A stretch of 64,000 nucleotides of DNA, from NCBI GenBank assembly GCA_030248195.1, contig JASAND010026829.1, positions 62,001 through 126,000 of the forward strand, given 5' to 3'. Numbering within the stretch: position 1 is the first letter of the stretch; the number at the start of each line of letters is the position of its first letter. This stretch comes from Trissonchulus latispiculum. Lineage: Eukaryota > Nematoda > Enoplea > Enoplida > Ironidae. Under the pieces are notes generated by a model, which saw nothing but the letters and a program-made list of their open reading frames with translations, had not been told where the DNA came from and did not search any database. Positions 48,702 to 56,868 of the stretch are shown in pieces. Position numbers and translations under genes: made by a program.

Positions 48702-50105
48702 ATATATTTATACTGTCAGTTTTTACAGCACTGTTATTGTCAGTGAATGTTTTATACTATGTACGTATTTGTTGTAAAGTAAATGGCTGTTTTATTGTGT
48801 TCCCCGTAATACACATACAGAGCATACATAATGCAGTATTTTTGTTCGTGGTTCTTTACTATCTGGCCTATTTCTAGTGGGGCAAGTGGGGGGGGGGAAG
48901 TGGGGCGCCCCGTCGACGATCTCGCCCCATTCGAGGAGTCCCCCCTTGAAACTCCGATCTTCTCCCATAACCCACAAAATTGGCAAATTTTACCATTTAT
49001 CCTTAAGTTGTCAAAACATTTTGCGGCTTCGCCGGATTTGTAGCTAACTTTTCACGATTTTAGCTTAAAACACTTAAGATATGTCTTTTTAGCAGCGATT
49101 TTTCGCAGTTTTTCACTTAAAAACGTTAAAATTTGAAAAAATCCCAAAAATGCCCCCCTTTTTGGGTGAGCCTTTTCCACCATCGATTGAGGCGGTCCCC
49201 CATCGAGCATCCACACATATATAATAATCGCCAATAAATAAGCCAGACAGTTGAACTACATTGTATTAATGATACGTATATACATGTTTCATGTAGATGT
49301 AGAAACAAAAGATTATTGTAAAGGGTGCATGGCATTTGCTGAATAGTTAATTAATGAGTTTTGAACCATTTTCACCTTATGAGATTTCGCTACTGTAAAA
49401 TAAAATGATTTGTATGTTAACATAATATATATAGCTGCTGCTTTGAATCGTTGGTATTGGCTAATGTAACACCTACGTACGTATGCTTACGTATTTGATA
49501 TGTCTGTGTGTATGGTCTAGCAACTGGTCATATAACTGTGCTTTATGAATGTTTAATATACATACGTACGTATATATAAACCTATATATAAGTCAGTTTA
49601 AGTTACTGCTGTATCTTTTATGTTAAAGCCTACCTAAGTTGTTTTTACTTTTTACTGTTTGCTGAAATTAGCAGTGGAACGTGTATACTGATGTACTTAA
49701 TTGCTTCTTTGATGGATATCTGACTGACAGCACTGGGTAACCTTATGATTCCTTTGCTTTGCTGAAATGGAATAAAGTTGTGGTGAATGTGTTTAAATAG
49801 TAAGATTTTAGGTTAGGAAGAAGTTTAGTTAGTCCTGGTAGGCATTAGTGTTTGGAGCAGTTTGCCTGGAGCAGCTTGCGGAGCAGGAGCAGCTATTATG
49901 ACTCCTAAGATATGTATTAGTTTTCGGGTGTTATATTAGAAAATGTAGTTGTACGTGTACACTGATTGCACAAACCAGACAAAAACCAGATTTGGAGTTC
50001 CTTTTAAGCTTAATTGCTCTAAATTGCAAATTCTAACTGTTGAATGATTTGCATCGCGGCTGGTAGCCGGCAAGCGAAAGTCGTCGGCCGGATTAGGCCG
50101 TCCGG
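48702..50105. other. Intergenic, with a decayed MITE-like patch
   Basis: 48874-49200 has the G-run, GGCTTCGCCGGA and TAGCTTAAAA blocks of the CTGGCTTTTTCCTA family but no clear ends. No gene seen. Confidence 0.5.
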
Positions 50106-50942
50106 CAGGGATGGAAACTGGGTCATGGGTCGTTTGGGTCGCCATTTTTGCTTGGGTCACTGGGTCTTGGGTCATGAATTTTGTGAACCGATTGGGTCAG
50201 TGTGGGTCTGAGTCAAGGTTCCTGTGGGTCACTTTGGGTCTGGGTCAGCAATTAGGATTGGGTCATTTTGGGTCTGGGTCACAGAGTCTTACCAAATTCT
50301 AAATTCGAAGATCTGGCATTGTTCCAATCATACGTAAACCTGTCGCGGCTAAAAAATTTTTCACGCCTTCGGCGCGAATTTTAAGTTGAATTTAGTATTG
50401 TTTATCTAGAATCAATAGAGTTAGCTGTGACTTATCCGGCCATTATGTTTGCGCCAGTTCACGTAATAATAGCCATCGAACACTTCCATCGAAAATTTTG
50501 AATATTTTGCAATATCAACCAATCAGTTCCAAGTAAAATAACTATTGTTGAAAAATAATGAAAATGACAAGATTGAAGAGCTCCGAACATACAGCCTCCT
50601 TCAGAAGAATTTTTTGCTGGATTCTAACCAATTATTTACCGACTACTATTTACCAATTATTTACAAATTTACATTGTGTTGGCCCATACAATGTTCGTGT
50701 CACAGTTTCAAAAACACTTCACAAAAGGATAATGTAAAGTCAGTTTAGTTCCAGTTATTTTATTTGGGTCTGAGTCACGATAATTCTTGGGTCAGCTGGG
50801 TCTGGGTCACGAAAGCGATTGGGTCATTTGGGTCTGGGTCACGGAATTTTCAAATTTCATGGGTCGCCTTGGGTCTGGGTCAAATTTGCTTTTGGGTCAA
50901 GTGGGTCATGGGTCAGAAATAATAACCCAGTTTCCATCCCTG
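50106..50942. mobile_element. hAT-type MITE with GGGTC(T/A)GGGTC repeats
   Basis: Ends CAGGGATGGAAACTGGGT...ACCCAGTTTCCATCCCTG; flanks CCGTCCGG and CCGGCCGG match at 7 of 8 bases. Arrays of TGGGTC fill both subterminal regions. 837 bases, non-coding. Confidence 0.88.
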
Positions 50943-51162
50943 CCGGCCGGCCTCAAACACAAGGCATGGGCACAGGTCTTAGAAATAGGACCGAAGTACC
51001 CGAACTCCTATCTTGTAAGACTTTCAAAAATTCCAATGTTTGGGTCTTTGGTTAGGGTTTAACGTATTTTACCAGAACAAGCTTTATATTTTGAAAATAC
51101 AAATGCCGAACTTGCGGGTCTTTTCCAGATTACCCCCAGTGAAAAAATTTTTAAATCACCAA

Positions 51163-51850
51163 AGTAGTAATAGAGAGGCCAATTGAGCGCACTTTGGGAG
51201 TCATTTTAATCCCATCTTTTGGGAGTCATTTTGATCCTAACTTTTGGGAGCTGTTTTGATCCCAACTTTTGGGAGCCATTTTTCTCCAAGTGATTAAGCT
51301 GATGTTGGGTGATGTAATGACTGTGTTTTTGGGAACTGACTAATTAGCTCTGAGATCATCAACCTGTAGAATTGTTAGGGAGACACTTTTGATCCCAACT
51401 TTTGGGAGCCATTTTGATCCCAACTTTTGGGAGCCATTTTGATCCAAACTTTTGGGAGCCGTTTTGATCCCAACTTTTGAATGCCATTTTTATCCCAACT
51501 TTTTCGATCTATGAAAGGTCTGACGGGAATTTGTGTTTGAGTACTTACTTGAATTCCAACTTTTGGGAGCCATTTTGATCCCAACTTTTGGGAGCCATTT
51601 TGATCCCAACTTTTGGGAGCCATTTTGATCCCAACTTTTTGGGAGCTATTTTGATCCAAACTTTTGGGAGCCGTTTTGATCCCAACTTTTGGGAGCTATT
51701 TTGATCCCAACTTTTGGGAGCCATTTTGATCCCAACTTTTTGGGAGCTATTTTGATCCCAAATTTTGGAAGTTATGTTGAATCCTAATTTTTGAGTGACC
51801 ATTTGCATCCCGTGATAATCAGAATATTATGTAAAATCACTTGTTGGCTC
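51163..51850 (+). repeat. Left terminal inverted repeat of the Polinton
   Basis: 688 bases, mirrored at 60620-61334. Mostly a tandem array of a 25-bp unit containing CCAACTTTTGGGAGCCATTT, so it also holds many small CCCAA...TTGGG palindromes. It has one unit fewer than the right copy. Confidence 0.93.
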
Positions 51851-52017
51851 ATCTGGAGTTATACGATACCACCGATAGTATCCTCGCAAAGACGCCGCTT
51901 GACGCTGTAAAGTCATTGTCACTACTGAACTGTAAACTGAATAACATATCTGATACCCTTCTTATTATAACGAAAATTTGAATTTCATGAAGCAACAAAC
52001 AACAAATAAATTAGTTT

Positions 52018-52255
52018 ACATTTACCATTACTCCATGAAGTTAGCAGTACATGCAAAGTGGACAATAAGCGAATAAGACACTGATATCACAAACGTTTGA
52101 CATTGTAAAAATGCTAACATTACAGAAAAAGCTGACATTTTAAAATGGCGATATTACAAAAGGCTGCTTTTATAAATTTTGATTTTACATAAAGTTAACA
52201 TGACACCAAATGTACATTGATTTTACAAAACACTGAGTTTACAAAACAGTGATAC
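52018..52255 (+). repeat. Inner inverted repeat, left copy
   Basis: Mirrored, with small indels, at 59085-59275 (shared blocks CAAACGTTTGACATTGTAAA and GGCTGCTTTTATAAATTT). It lies between the left TIR and the first gene, while the right copy lies between the secreted-protein gene and the zinc-finger gene. Confidence 0.8.
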
Positions 52256-52371
52256 ATACGAAATGTACACTCTTTATGAAACCTGATAAAGGTATGCAGC
52301 AAAAATAGTTGATTAGGAAGCAAGAGCTGTCTTTTGGTTACTGGTATTAAGTTACCAACTATTCAACCACC

Positions 52372-52896
52372 ATGGAGAACATTAATCTGGAATTGTTTTG
52401 CGAGAAACTGGAGCCTATGGCTGTAGCAGACTTCATGGTGGAGTATCATCGTATCACCAGCTACTTCCGAGAATCCATCAAGACTAAACTCAGATACGAT
52501 GCAGCCCTTGACCTCCTACTGAGACTGAAGCAATGTGAAGTTTCCACAACCTTACTTCACGAAGCCTTGATGCAGACCGATCAGCACGACTTGGCGAGAG
52601 AACTTGACTGTGAACGACTACAGAAGCGAGTCACCTGGAAACTGTATTCGGAGACTCATGGTCTAACATTCCAATGTCGGAAGACGTTCCCAACCGTTCA
52701 ATTAGCACGACTCGACGCAGTGATGGTCCTTACGTCCTTAAAATGTAACAATCGAACAGTATTCATTACTGAATGGTTAGGCGATTACGTTGGAACAACA
52801 TGGATAATTCCAGAATGGTTTGTGTGCCCATGGACTCATAAAGACTGTAAACATCAAACTACTGTAATGTACAATAAACAAATGTCTGTACTGTGA
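52372..52896 (+). CDS. CARD/death-fold-like protein of the Polinton
   Basis: 174 residues, ATG in a strong context (CCACCATGG). The first 80 residues are all-helical in pattern and read like a CARD or related death-fold domain: LEPMAVADFMVEYHRI early, then AALDLLLRLK and, at the end, LHEALMQTDQHDLARELD, where CARD proteins typically have a LxEALxxTGQxxLAxxL segment. The second half (about 85-174) has several Cys and Trp residues (CRKTF, WFVCPWTHKDC) and no family I recognise. Known viral death-fold proteins act as decoys that block assembly of host apoptosis or inflammation complexes; a similar role here is inference. It is the first plus-strand gene, next to the left terminal repeat, and converges on the minus-strand gene at 52941. 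A generic helical protein is the alternative. Confidence 0.6.
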   Translation: MENINLELFCEKLEPMAVADFMVEYHRITSYFRESIKTKLRYDAALDLLLRLKQCEVSTTLLHEALMQTDQHDLARELDCERLQKRVTWKLYSETHGLTFQCRKTFPTVQLARLDAVMVLTSLKCNNRTVFITEWLGDYVGTTWIIPEWFVCPWTHKDCKHQTTVMYNKQMSVL

Positions 52897-52940
52897 GTAT
52901 ACTGTACGAAATGTATTGAACATACATTAAAGTTGGATAC

Positions 52941-53303
52941 TTATGACAACATTTCTGACTCTAACTGATCTAGGATATTGTAGATAGCTTGAACATGACG
53001 TCGATGCTTTGTCTGAGCTCTTAAGACTCTCAGTTTATCTCTGACGGCATCAATTTCTGGGATATGAGGTCTTGGTGGCAATCCACACACACCTCTTAGC
53101 GTCTGTTCGTCCATGTGACATAGCTCGTTGTATGCCATAAGCGATACTTGGTCAACTGCTTCTCTGTAAGTAGTGAGAATTGGGCTAGTCCAGGTTTTAC
53201 AACCAATGACCATAACAACTGCCCATCGCCCGGTGGTCCAGATTCGAACACACGGGGATTGGCGAAGCGTCTTTTGCAAGAACTCGTTCAGTTGACTCCG
53301 CAT
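52941..53303 (-). CDS. Unknown Polinton protein, 120 aa
   Basis: Starts with an ATG at 53303 and ends at 52941. I do not recognise the family. The first half has a hydrophobic beta-like stretch (WAVVMVIGC), the second half is charged and helical (RDKLRVLRAQTKHRRH), perhaps coiled-coil. It lies 10 bases downstream of the TBP-like frame in the same reading phase, separated by TAG TAA, so it could be a second cistron on the same transcript or once have been joined to it. It converges with the CARD-like gene. Confidence 0.6.
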   Translation of the reverse strand: MRSQLNEFLQKTLRQSPCVRIWTTGRWAVVMVIGCKTWTSPILTTYREAVDQVSLMAYNELCHMDEQTLRGVCGLPPRPHIPEIDAVRDKLRVLRAQTKHRRHVQAIYNILDQLESEMLS

Positions 53304-53312
53304 GACTGGTTA

Positions 53313-53615
53313 CTACCTTACACACCTCAGTGCCTTCTTATTAATTAAAGCTCCAGTATCAATTAGGTCAGACTCTTTTCTCGCACCAGTGAGAATAACC
53401 TTTCCCGTATGGAAAATCAGCACTGTAATGCCCAATAGTTTACACGTGAGGCCATTAAATAGCTCTGGTTCATAACAAGCCTTGTTCCCCAGAATATCGT
53501 ACAACAACCTTAGATCGATAAATTTGCCAATGTCAAAGGATCCAACAAGGTTTACCACCTTAGCCTCACCAGTTAACCCAACACAAAGACAATTCGCAAG
53601 TGACGATATATGCGT
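53313..53615 (-). pseudogene. TATA-binding-protein-like gene, C-terminal lobe only
   Basis: The open frame (no ATG at its head; stop TAG at 53616-53618 upstream) reads NLVGSFDIG, then YEPELFNGL, then VLIFHTGKVILTGA. This is the order and spacing of the second repeat of TATA-binding protein (NMVGS...YEPELFPGL...LLIF-SGKVVLTGA). The first repeat, which would precede it, is absent: upstream on this strand lie only the minisatellites. Cellular TBP binds promoter DNA as a two-lobed saddle, so one lobe alone is unlikely to work in the usual way. A viral TBP would let the element direct transcription of its own late genes, as known for some large DNA viruses; that role is inference. The loss shares a breakpoint region with the truncated integrase. 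Confidence 0.8.
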
Positions 53616-53670
53616 CTATCAAAAGAGTTTGATCACACCGTGCAGACAGATGTCACAGGAGCACGGCCAA

Positions 53671-53850
53671 CCAGTTCCCTAGGTGGTCACTGGTCCCGGA
53701 CTCTGTGCTGGCCGACCGTGACTTGGCCTACCCAGTTCCCTAGGTGGTCACTGGTCCCGGACTTTGTGCTGGCCGACCGTGACTTGGCCTACCCAGTTCC
53801 CTAGGTGGTCAGTGGTCCCGGACTTTGTGCTGACCAACCGTGACTTGAGC
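53671..53850. repeat. Minisatellite, 61-bp unit, three copies
   Basis: CCAGTTCCCTAGGTGGTCA starts at 53671, 53732 and 53793. The rest of each unit is CTGGTCCCGGACT...GACTTGGCC. Confidence 0.92.
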
Positions 53851-53895
53851 CACCCACATAGGACTTTGGCTACTTGTGTGTGACTCGGCTACTGG

Positions 53896-54140
53896 GAGGA
53901 GACTTTGGCCACCCAGTCCGGACTTTGGCCATCCGGTACAGACTTTGGCCACCCGGTCCGGATTTTGGCCGCCCGGTGCAGACTTTGGCCGCCCGGTCCG
54001 GATTTTGGCCGCCCGGTGCAGACTTTGGCCGCCCGGTCCAGACTTTGGCTACTGGTGATGGACACTGGCTACCCAGCAAGGACTTGGTCCATCCGGATCG
54101 GACTCTGTCAGCCCGCATTGGACTACACCCGGGATGGACT
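53896..54140. repeat. Minisatellite, 20-bp unit, about twelve copies
   Basis: GACTTTGGCCACCCGGTCCG and variants in a head-to-tail row, fading at both ends. Because 20 is not a multiple of three and stops are rare in the unit, all frames look open; this is not coding evidence. Confidence 0.92.
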
Positions 54141-54191
54141 TTTCTAATCGGGTGGTATACCGCCACATGTGTTTGAGACAAACCTTCAAGG

Positions 54192-54938
54192 GTGATCCCA
54201 GTTAAAAGCAAGGGTGGTCAAGAGATGACTAGAGCTTTTCGTGAGATACTGGCAGATGGTAGACGACCACAACACTTACAGTCAGACAGAGGTAAAGAGT
54301 TTCTCAACAAAGATTTCCAGTCACTCCTCAAAGCTAACCATATCAACTTCTATACGTGCAATAATCCAGTCATCAAGTGTAGTCTCGTTGAACGATTCAA
54401 TCGCACTATTAAGACAAAGATATGGAAATATTTTACAAAGACCAGATCGTACAGGTACATTGACGACCTCCCTCAACTCGTCGAAGGCTACAACAATGCT
54501 CGCCACAGGAGTATTCGTATGACACCAGTGGAGGCATCAAGGCCTGAAAATATGGAGGATGTCAGAGCAGCACTACAGCAAGCAAATCCTACACCAACTA
54601 AATTGCGGGTCGGAGATATGGTCCGAATCAGTAAGACGAAAGGTCTGTTTGAAAAGGGGTATTTGCCTAACTGGTCAGAAGAATTGTTCCGCATTCGAAA
54701 AGTTAGCAATGGTATGTACCTCCTGGAAGACTATGGTGGCGAAGAGGTGATCGGTGGTTTCTATGAACCTGAGGTACAAAAGGTTGATGAACCAGACACA
54801 TATTGGGTAGAAAAGGTAATAAAAACAAGACATCGAAAGGGTCGTAAAGAGTATTTTGTCAAGTGGCTTGGATACCCTGACAAGTTCAACAGTTGGATAA
54901 CTGAAGGCAATGGATTTCTACCTATACCTACCCAGTAA
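54192..54938 (+). CDS. Polinton integrase with chromodomain, 5' half missing
   Basis: 248 codons visible. The frame opens after a stop at 54174 inside the minisatellite border and starts in the middle of an rve-type integrase core. The second catalytic Asp (LQSDRGKEF, D32) and the catalytic Glu (SLVERFNRT, E67) are present with 34 residues between them, but the zinc-binding HHCC domain and first catalytic Asp are gone. The C-terminus (about 203-240) is a chromodomain, with YWVEKVIKTR, EYFVKWLGY and NSWI carrying the aromatic residues of the methyl-lysine cage. The full enzyme would insert the element, and the chromodomain may steer it to marked chromatin. The listed start is a GTG where the frame opens, not a true start. 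Its end overlaps the next gene by 29 bases. As it stands it is probably inactive. Confidence 0.9.
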   Translation: MIPVKSKGGQEMTRAFREILADGRRPQHLQSDRGKEFLNKDFQSLLKANHINFYTCNNPVIKCSLVERFNRTIKTKIWKYFTKTRSYRYIDDLPQLVEGYNNARHRSIRMTPVEASRPENMEDVRAALQQANPTPTKLRVGDMVRISKTKGLFEKGYLPNWSEELFRIRKVSNGMYLLEDYGGEEVIGGFYEPEVQKVDEPDTYWVEKVIKTRHRKGRKEYFVKWLGYPDKFNSWITEGNGFLPIPTQ

Positions 54939-55674
54939 TACTGGTGACTATGCAACAAACAAACTTCACAATTTCCGTGTCAAACTTCCTCATCGAGTAG
55001 ACCTTGAAGGTGAATGGGAGGTAGCACTCGTGGAACTAGGATATCCGGTTACCTGGTTCAATATAGGAAATGAACAGGATGCAAAGATTAGGGTGAGAGT
55101 CGGAAAGAAAACATTCAAGGGTCATATACCTCTAAACAACTATGAATCTATACATCAGTTGTGCGATGCCATTAACTATACCCTTGAACTGACCAAGAAA
55201 ATAAATTGTGAATTGGCATATGATGAATTGCATCGACGAGTTGGCCTTAAACCTACCACTCTGGATGAAGAACCTGACTTTAAAGCACTCCATTTCAGTC
55301 CACAATTAAAATACATGCTGGGTTTTGCAGATACCAAGGTTGTCCCAAAACAGAAGACTGAATCGCCACCCAGGTTTGCCGTAGCCAAAGGAGCTCCTGA
55401 TCTAAAGGGTGGTCTCTATTCCCTATTCATCTACTGTGATGTAGTTGCACCGCAAATGATCGGAAACACTATAGCAACAATCATTCGTGTTGTCAGCATT
55501 GAAGGACGCCATAATGATACAATCGACCGGATATTCAATAATCCTCACTATATACCGGTGCTAAGAAAAGAGTTTGACAGCATTGAAATACATATAAAGG
55601 ACGATCACGGAAAGGCGGTAGAGTTTGAATACGGAAAGGTCTTTGCAAAACTACATTTCCGCAAACGACGATGA
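54910..55674 (+). CDS. Putative minor capsid/penton-like protein A
   Basis: 254 residues, ATG start inside the integrase 3' end. Opens with FYLYLPSN and a region of NFRVKLPHRVDLEGEWEVAL type; this N-terminal pattern recurs in the next protein, so the two are paralogues. The rest is beta-rich with a GLYSLFIYCDVVAPQMIG segment mirrored in the neighbour. Such proteins accompany capsid genes in invertebrate Polinton-like loci; a jelly-roll penton or minor capsid role is inferred from position and pairing, not from a seen catalytic motif. It overlaps the following gene by four bases (ATGA). Confidence 0.7.
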   Translation: MDFYLYLPSNTGDYATNKLHNFRVKLPHRVDLEGEWEVALVELGYPVTWFNIGNEQDAKIRVRVGKKTFKGHIPLNNYESIHQLCDAINYTLELTKKINCELAYDELHRRVGLKPTTLDEEPDFKALHFSPQLKYMLGFADTKVVPKQKTESPPRFAVAKGAPDLKGGLYSLFIYCDVVAPQMIGNTIATIIRVVSIEGRHNDTIDRIFNNPHYIPVLRKEFDSIEIHIKDDHGKAVEFEYGKVFAKLHFRKRR

Positions 55675-56465
55675 TTCTATACCTTACAGGGAGCAGTGGT
55701 GAGTTTGAGACTCAATTGGCTCATCCACTACATTTACATGGCAGGTGGTCAGTTGCAATGATTGACTTTATCTATCCTCACACCTGGAAAGCCATTAATT
55801 CTAGTGCAGACACATTCATCATAGTCCTGTTTGATGACAAATTACGAAAGGTGGCCAATATACCTAGGCGGAGATACTTTAACCTCCACGACCTAATGAA
55901 TACTGTGAACCTCACCATTCAGTCTATGCTCAATGAACGTCAGGAATCACCTCCTATACGTTTCGTCTACGATCAAGAAAAGGATAGGGTTTACCTAGAC
56001 TTATACGAGAATCCAGAACACCTTGAAAGACCTAACTTTGGTTTTGTCCAGTTCGCTCCTACCATTGTACGCATGCTTGGCTTCGACTCTCAGAAATTCA
56101 GCGTTGAGCCAGTAGATAATGTGAATAGGGATGCCGTTAGGAGTAAGAAGTTCTACGCACAACGTCCACCCTGCCTCAACTACCACTATCTTCAAGTCCA
56201 TTGTGATATCGTGAAAGAACAACTGATTGGCACGACTACCGGTAATATACTAGCAGTGGTAAAGGCAGGTGAAGAGTATGGTAATACAATTCAACACTCT
56301 CCTGAACCCCACTACGTTCCTGTGAATAAGCATGTGATCAATAGCATTAAAGTCCATATAAACAATCATATTGGTAGGAGAGTTCATTTTGATTATGGTA
56401 GTATAGTTATAAAGCTTCACTTCAAGAAAGACAATGAGGACGAGATATCATCCAGAAACCGTTGA
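55671..56465 (+). CDS. Putative minor capsid/penton-like protein B
   Basis: 264 residues; the ATG overlaps the preceding stop (ATGA). Paralogue of protein A: LYLTGSSGEFETQLAHPLHL and GRWSVAMIDFIYPHTW correspond to the start of A, and LQVHCDIVKEQLIG to its later segment; both end in an EYGK/DYGS...KLHFRK/KLHFKK motif. Two diverged copies side by side suggest distinct positions in one particle. It overlaps the next gene by 32 bases. Confidence 0.7.
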   Translation: MILYLTGSSGEFETQLAHPLHLHGRWSVAMIDFIYPHTWKAINSSADTFIIVLFDDKLRKVANIPRRRYFNLHDLMNTVNLTIQSMLNERQESPPIRFVYDQEKDRVYLDLYENPEHLERPNFGFVQFAPTIVRMLGFDSQKFSVEPVDNVNRDAVRSKKFYAQRPPCLNYHYLQVHCDIVKEQLIGTTTGNILAVVKAGEEYGNTIQHSPEPHYVPVNKHVINSIKVHINNHIGRRVHFDYGSIVIKLHFKKDNEDEISSRNR

Positions 56466-56820
56466 AGACTGGCACCTACACCTAGTTCAGACAGGTTCTG
56501 GTTTCTATGCCGGTCAACGGTATCAGAGAGGAGACGGATTAGGCAGTCTTCTGAGAGGTATTGGTCGTTTCATTTGGCCAGTAGTACGTCGTGTAGGTCT
56601 GGAGGCAGGTAGACAGGCTTTTCAGACAGCCGGAGACGTAGCCAGGGATTACCTAAACAGAGGAGAGGATCCAAAAGAGTCACTGAAACGGCATGGTAAG
56701 GCAGCCATCGGACGTCTACTTGAGAACAGTGGGAAGGCAATACAGCAAGGTGAAGGTATTGGATCCAGACCATATAGACGACGAGTTAAGAGACTAAAGC
56801 GAGACATCTACAGCCCATAA
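56434..56820 (+). CDS. Small basic pVI/pX-like virion protein
   Basis: 128 residues, starting inside the previous gene. Gly-rich near the N-terminus (GSGFYAGQRYQRGDGLG), followed by an amphipathic helix (IGRFIWPVVRRVGLEAG) and a very basic tail (RPYRRRVKRLKRD). This is the style of adenovirus membrane-lytic or core proteins matured by the viral protease. Residues 40-44, LRGIG, fit the adenovirus-protease consensus (M/I/L)xGx-G, so cleavage after I43 is possible. Located between the capsid genes and upstream of the protease gene. Function is inferred. Confidence 0.65.
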   Translation: MRTRYHPETVEDWHLHLVQTGSGFYAGQRYQRGDGLGSLLRGIGRFIWPVVRRVGLEAGRQAFQTAGDVARDYLNRGEDPKESLKRHGKAAIGRLLENSGKAIQQGEGIGSRPYRRRVKRLKRDIYSP

Positions 56821-56868
56821 AAACCCACCACCATATGTAATCATGATAACAGGCTAACAATCACTTCA

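Noticed and set aside
53148..53348. Plus-strand frame opposite the minus-strand Polinton genes
   Set aside because: Shadow of the minus-strand frames, with no motif.
53616..54200. CRISPR-like array
   Set aside because: Units are directly adjacent with no unique spacers, in a eukaryotic context; it is a minisatellite.
53870..54211. Long frames on both strands through the 20-bp repeat
   Set aside because: The unit length is not a multiple of three and contains few stops, so every frame is open by composition.
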